A stretch of DNA of 50,128 nt, from positions 1 to 50,128 of the forward strand of contig JAIKWF010000003.1 of the NCBI GenBank assembly GCA_024685005.1, written 5' to 3'. The translations under genes and the position numbers were made by a program. The notes beneath the pieces are model-generated. The model searched no databases. It worked only from the letters and a program-made list of their open reading frames with translations, and was not told the origin of the DNA. Of the stretch, positions 47,300 through 50,128 are shown piece after piece. Positions within the stretch are counted from its first letter, which is position 1. Each line of letters opens with the position of its first letter. This stretch comes from Lachnospiraceae bacterium. GTDB taxonomy: Bacteria > Bacillota > Clostridia > Lachnospirales > Lachnospiraceae.

Positions 47300-49875
47300 A
47301 TATCATGGCAAGACTGACCTGCAGACACCTTCTGGAAAATAAGAAGCGGTCTGTTGTTACCATCCTGGGAATTGTTACCTCTACGGCCCTGATCAGCGCT
47401 ATTTTGATGGGAGTATTTTCATTTTTCCGTTTCTTTGGCATGATCACTGTAAGCTGCGACGGACAGGCACATGCCTGCTTTGAAGAACTGTCCCGGCAGC
47501 AGGTAGAAGCCCTAAGAGAAGATGAGCGCATCGATCAGGCCGGCATCTGCGAGATGGAAGAGACCACCTCCGGTGTCAGACTGGATAGCGGGAAAGAAGA
47601 CAGGTTCAGAGTCGGAAATATTCTCCATGCAGATCTTGCATACCAACAGCTGATGGTGGTTACGGACTATGAAGGAACACTGCCGGAAAACCATTCCCAG
47701 ATCGCGGTGGATGATAATTTTTTGAAAGAAAACGGTCTGGATCTGAAGGTAGGGGATACCCTGACCTTTGAGCAGGGCTATCGGTCTATGACGGTGGAAG
47801 ATGGAAAGACGGTTTACCTGGGCGGCAATTACCGCTCGAAGGAATCCTTTACCCCCTTATCCACGGAAAGCTGCACCATTACGGCGATCCTGCATGGCAA
47901 CAGACCCACAAAGGACTGGGATATTATCAGAGGAATGGATGCCTCTTACATGCCGGATCAGGAAAAAACACTGGTCAGGATCACGCTGGCCCATTGCGAT
48001 CACAAAGCCATCAAAACCATAAAGGAGATCGTGGCGGATTACGGTGTGGAAAATTATTCCCAGAATACGGAATATCTGCTCAGCGTATTTGCCTTTGAAG
48101 GAAGCGGCGGAAGCTACCGGGGATTCTTTCTGGTAATGATAGTTGCCCTGATCATCGTGATCGCAACCTCCGTGGTACTCATCGTCAATTCCATCGGAAT
48201 GTCTCTGACGGAGCGGCTGCGCTATCTGGGGATGCTTGCCAGTGTAGGGGCGACAGCAAGGCAAAAGAGATTTTCGGTTTATTTTGAAGGCCTGGTTTTG
48301 GGGATCATCGGAATCCCGGTGGGACTCCTCTGCGGTTATATCGGATCAAAGGTCACGCTGGATGTTGTGGGAAGACGCGTCCTTGCGGCGGATATCATAA
48401 ACGGTGCGGAAGGCATGAGGGGAGGGATTCCCATCTACTGTGCGCCCCAGGTGGTTTTGGCCATTGTGATCTTTTCCGCTCTGACCATTTTCATATCCAC
48501 CCTGATCCCGGCCATGAAAGCGGCAAAAGTTATGCCCATCGATGCCCTTCGGCAGACAGGTGTGGTAAAGGTGAATGCCCGAAAGCTCCGGGTTAATCCG
48601 CTGATCCGAAAGATCTTCGGTTACGAAGGAGAACTTGCCTATAAGAATATCAGGAGAAATGGCGTAAAAGGAACGGTGATCACGGTTTCCATAGCTGTAT
48701 CGGTGATTTTGTTTTTGACCATAAATTACTTTTGCAATGTGCTGCAGCGCGTGAATCAGTTTGAGCTGGACTTTCCTTTTCAGGTGGCTGCGTCCTGTGC
48801 TCTTTCCGAAAAAGACCAGCTTAGGAATGCTATATCGGAGATGGATGACGTGAATGAGGTCTTTTCCGGAGGAAGTATCAGTTTTCTCTTTGAAAAACCT
48901 TCCCGGGATCCGGATGCGCAGCTGGCCAATACAGATATAGCAAATCCCGCATTTTTGACAAAAGATTTTTCGGATCTGAAGGTGGACAGTATGATGCTGG
49001 TGCTGCTGGATGATGGGGATTTTGAAAAGATGCTTTCCGAAAACGGACTGGAAAAAGAGAAATATTTCGGGGATACCCTGCGGGGCGTTTTGCTGAACGG
49101 TTATTTCCATGAGCAGGGAGAAAAGGCTGTTTTTAACGAGGAGATTTTGGGGCAGAGTCTGCACTATGACGAGCCGGAAGGCTTTCCGCCGGCAGTGCAG
49201 ATCGGTGATTTTGTTACCTATAATAAGAACAACCGGCTGTATCATTTAACGCCAAAAGGTTCGATCACGGTATTTGCGCCCGCATCCGTGTACTATGCAA
49301 AGGCGGTAAAGGTGCAAAAGGAAGAGGAGCTGACCTTCGAACTGTATGTACAGACGGATAATCCGGAGGAAGTGACCAACAGGATCTATGGGCTCATGGA
49401 AACGGAAGGGTATCATAATTACTACTGCGTCAATCTGTCCAAGGCCACCATTGCCATGGATGTGGTGACCATGATGCTCAAGACGGCTATGTACGGTTTT
49501 TCGATACTGCTTACATTGATAGCGGTGGCTAACATGATCAATACCATCTCCACAGGAGTACTCCTTCGCAGAAAAGAGTTTGCCATGTACAAATCCATGG
49601 GACTGGAACAGGGGGGATTTGCAAAAATGATCCGACTGGAAACGTTACTTTACGGCATCAAGGCTCTTGTGGCAGGAGTTCCCATCGCACTGTTTTTGAG
49701 TTTTTTGATGTATCGTATGCTGGATAGAAAGATCTATACCTTTGATCCGGATCTGCTGATGTATCTTCTGGTGGTTTTCGCGGTCTTTGCAGTGGTGGCT
49801 CTGAGCATGGCCATGAGCATCGGCAAGATCAAGGATGACAACATCATTGAAGCCCTGAAGGAAGATGTGGTATGA
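47296..49875 (+). CDS. FtsX-type ABC transporter permease
   Basis: An 859-residue permease. A first membrane segment (about residues 18-40) is followed by a large outer domain (about 45-265), then an FtsX core of three segments around 275-430. A further membrane segment about 460-480 comes next, then a second outer domain (about 490-715) and a final FtsX core (about 720-850). The arrangement is two FtsX units with outer domains, unlike the ten-segment BceB with a single large loop. Such transporters are mechanotransducing, working on peptides or lipoproteins instead of importing solutes. With the adjacent kinase and regulator, peptide sensing or resistance is the best guess. Confidence 0.88.
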   Translation: MNIMARLTCRHLLENKKRSVVTILGIVTSTALISAILMGVFSFFRFFGMITVSCDGQAHACFEELSRQQVEALREDERIDQAGICEMEETTSGVRLDSGKEDRFRVGNILHADLAYQQLMVVTDYEGTLPENHSQIAVDDNFLKENGLDLKVGDTLTFEQGYRSMTVEDGKTVYLGGNYRSKESFTPLSTESCTITAILHGNRPTKDWDIIRGMDASYMPDQEKTLVRITLAHCDHKAIKTIKEIVADYGVENYSQNTEYLLSVFAFEGSGGSYRGFFLVMIVALIIVIATSVVLIVNSIGMSLTERLRYLGMLASVGATARQKRFSVYFEGLVLGIIGIPVGLLCGYIGSKVTLDVVGRRVLAADIINGAEGMRGGIPIYCAPQVVLAIVIFSALTIFISTLIPAMKAAKVMPIDALRQTGVVKVNARKLRVNPLIRKIFGYEGELAYKNIRRNGVKGTVITVSIAVSVILFLTINYFCNVLQRVNQFELDFPFQVAASCALSEKDQLRNAISEMDDVNEVFSGGSISFLFEKPSRDPDAQLANTDIANPAFLTKDFSDLKVDSMMLVLLDDGDFEKMLSENGLEKEKYFGDTLRGVLLNGYFHEQGEKAVFNEEILGQSLHYDEPEGFPPAVQIGDFVTYNKNNRLYHLTPKGSITVFAPASVYYAKAVKVQKEEELTFELYVQTDNPEEVTNRIYGLMETEGYHNYYCVNLSKATIAMDVVTMMLKTAMYGFSILLTLIAVANMINTISTGVLLRRKEFAMYKSMGLEQGGFAKMIRLETLLYGIKALVAGVPIALFLSFLMYRMLDRKIYTFDPDLLMYLLVVFAVFAVVALSMAMSIGKIKDDNIIEALKEDVV

Positions 49876-49925
49876 CGATTTTTTTCTTAAATTAAAAGAA
49901 AAGCAAAAAGAAATAAAAAGAACTG

Positions 49926-49955
49926 TTGACAAATGGCATACAGCCATAGTATACT
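49926..49955 (+). promoter_or_regulatory. Strong promoter of the tRNA cluster
   Basis: A perfect TTGACA (49926-49931), 18 bp, TATACT (49950-49955). Transcription would start around 49962. Confidence 0.85.
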
Positions 49956-49961
49956 AGCAAA

Positions 49962-49983
49962 GCGGGTTGCGAAAGCAGCCCGC
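49962..49983 (+). promoter_or_regulatory. Leader hairpin with GAAA tetraloop before tRNA-Val
   Basis: GCGGGTTGC (49962-49970) and GCAGCCCGC (49975-49983) pair over 9 bp with one G-U, closed by GAAA. It would form the very 5' end of the pre-tRNA, six bases from the mature tRNA. Confidence 0.6.
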
Positions 49984-49989
49984 AAACAT

Positions 49990-50062
49990 GGGATCTTAGC
50001 TCAGCTGGGAGAGCATCTGCCTTACAAGCAGAGGGTCATAGGTTCGAGCCCTATAGGTCCCA
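49990..50062 (+). tRNA. tRNA-Val (anticodon TAC)
   Basis: The acceptor stem GGGATCT (49990-49996) pairs with AGGTCCC (50055-50061) with one G-U, then discriminator A. The anticodon stem TCTGC/GCAGA encloses CTTACAA with TAC at the centre. GGTTCGAGCC gives the T-arm. CCA is not fully encoded. Confidence 0.95.
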
Positions 50063-50070
50063 TATTTTAT

Positions 50071-50128
50071 GGCGAGGTAGCTCAGTTGGCGAGAGCACAC
50101 GGTTCATACCCGTGGTGTCGGGGGTTCA
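50071..50128 (+). tRNA. tRNA-Met (anticodon CAT), truncated by window end
   Basis: It begins GGCGAGG-TA-GCTC. The anticodon stem CACGG/CCGTG encloses TTCATAC with CAT at the centre. The T-arm starts at the window edge. The sequence resembles elongator tRNA-Met of Firmicutes; an isoleucine (lysidine) tRNA is less likely but the 3' end is missing. Confidence 0.85.

Noticed and set aside
49876-49925. T-rich stretch after the FtsX permease gene as its terminator
   Set aside because: TTTTTTTCTT follows the stop, but I see no GC-rich stem before it; only weak A/T pairing is possible.

Overview
The window looks like chromosome from a Gram-positive anaerobe of the class Clostridia, most likely the family Lachnospiraceae. 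The evidence is moderate G+C with strong Shine-Dalgarno sites, sigma-A type promoters, lipoprotein-anchored ABC binding proteins, YesM/YesN-type sensor pairs, a four-subunit ferredoxin-dependent 2-oxoacid oxidoreductase, a HrcA/CIRCE element, and tRNA genes without an encoded CCA end. I cannot name a genus or species from the sequence. I see no phage, insertion sequence, CRISPR array, rRNA or clear horizontal island.

Layout. 1-2 kb: the end of a fibronectin-III-like protein, tRNA-Trp, an HD-domain protein and glutamate racemase (murI). 2-5.2 kb: porCDAB, a 2-oxoacid:ferredoxin oxidoreductase with its own promoter and terminator. 5.3-16.2 kb: a sugar sensing and uptake locus, made of a membrane-anchored sugar-binding protein, a YesM-type histidine kinase, a YesN-type AraC response regulator, a XylF-like lipoprotein, then a ChvE-like binding protein, a two-domain ATPase and two paralogous permeases. 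16.2-23.3 kb: a cell-envelope operon with a PpiC-like lipoprotein, three polytopic membrane proteins of glycosyltransferase-C type, and an esterase lipoprotein. 23.3-25.6 kb: htpG under a CIRCE operator. 25.6-32.3 kb: an AraC regulator divergent from a GH36 alpha-galactosidase, followed by a family-1 sugar ABC importer without its own ATPase. 32.4-34.3 kb: a VanZ-like protein, a hypothetical protein and a TetR regulator. 34.3-38.8 kb (minus strand): a MoxR - DUF58 - transglutaminase membrane operon. 38.9-44.4 kb: a GGDEF/EAL protein with a long charged tail, queH and argS. 44.7-49.9 kb: an OmpR-type regulator, a short histidine kinase and an FtsX-type ABC transporter, the arrangement of peptide-antibiotic sensing modules. 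The window ends in a tRNA cluster (Val, then a truncated Met).

How the parts fit. Two sugar-import systems carry parallel features: lipoprotein binding proteins with acidic repeat linkers, and an intercistronic hairpin without a U-tract directly after each binding-protein gene. The first is probably switched on by an extracellular sugar through the binding-protein/kinase/regulator set. The second is probably controlled by the divergent AraC regulator at a perfect 13-bp inverted repeat before the alpha-galactosidase gene.

Points that most deserve a second look are: the sensing locus with three binding proteins and paired permeases; the cyclic-di-GMP protein with an eroded GGDEF motif and a charged tail of about 200 residues; an 85-bp element of serial GAA-triloop hairpins after argS; an acidic insertion in HtpG whose gene is under CIRCE; a terminator for tetR embedded in the convergent gene; and several undocumented operator-like dyads.
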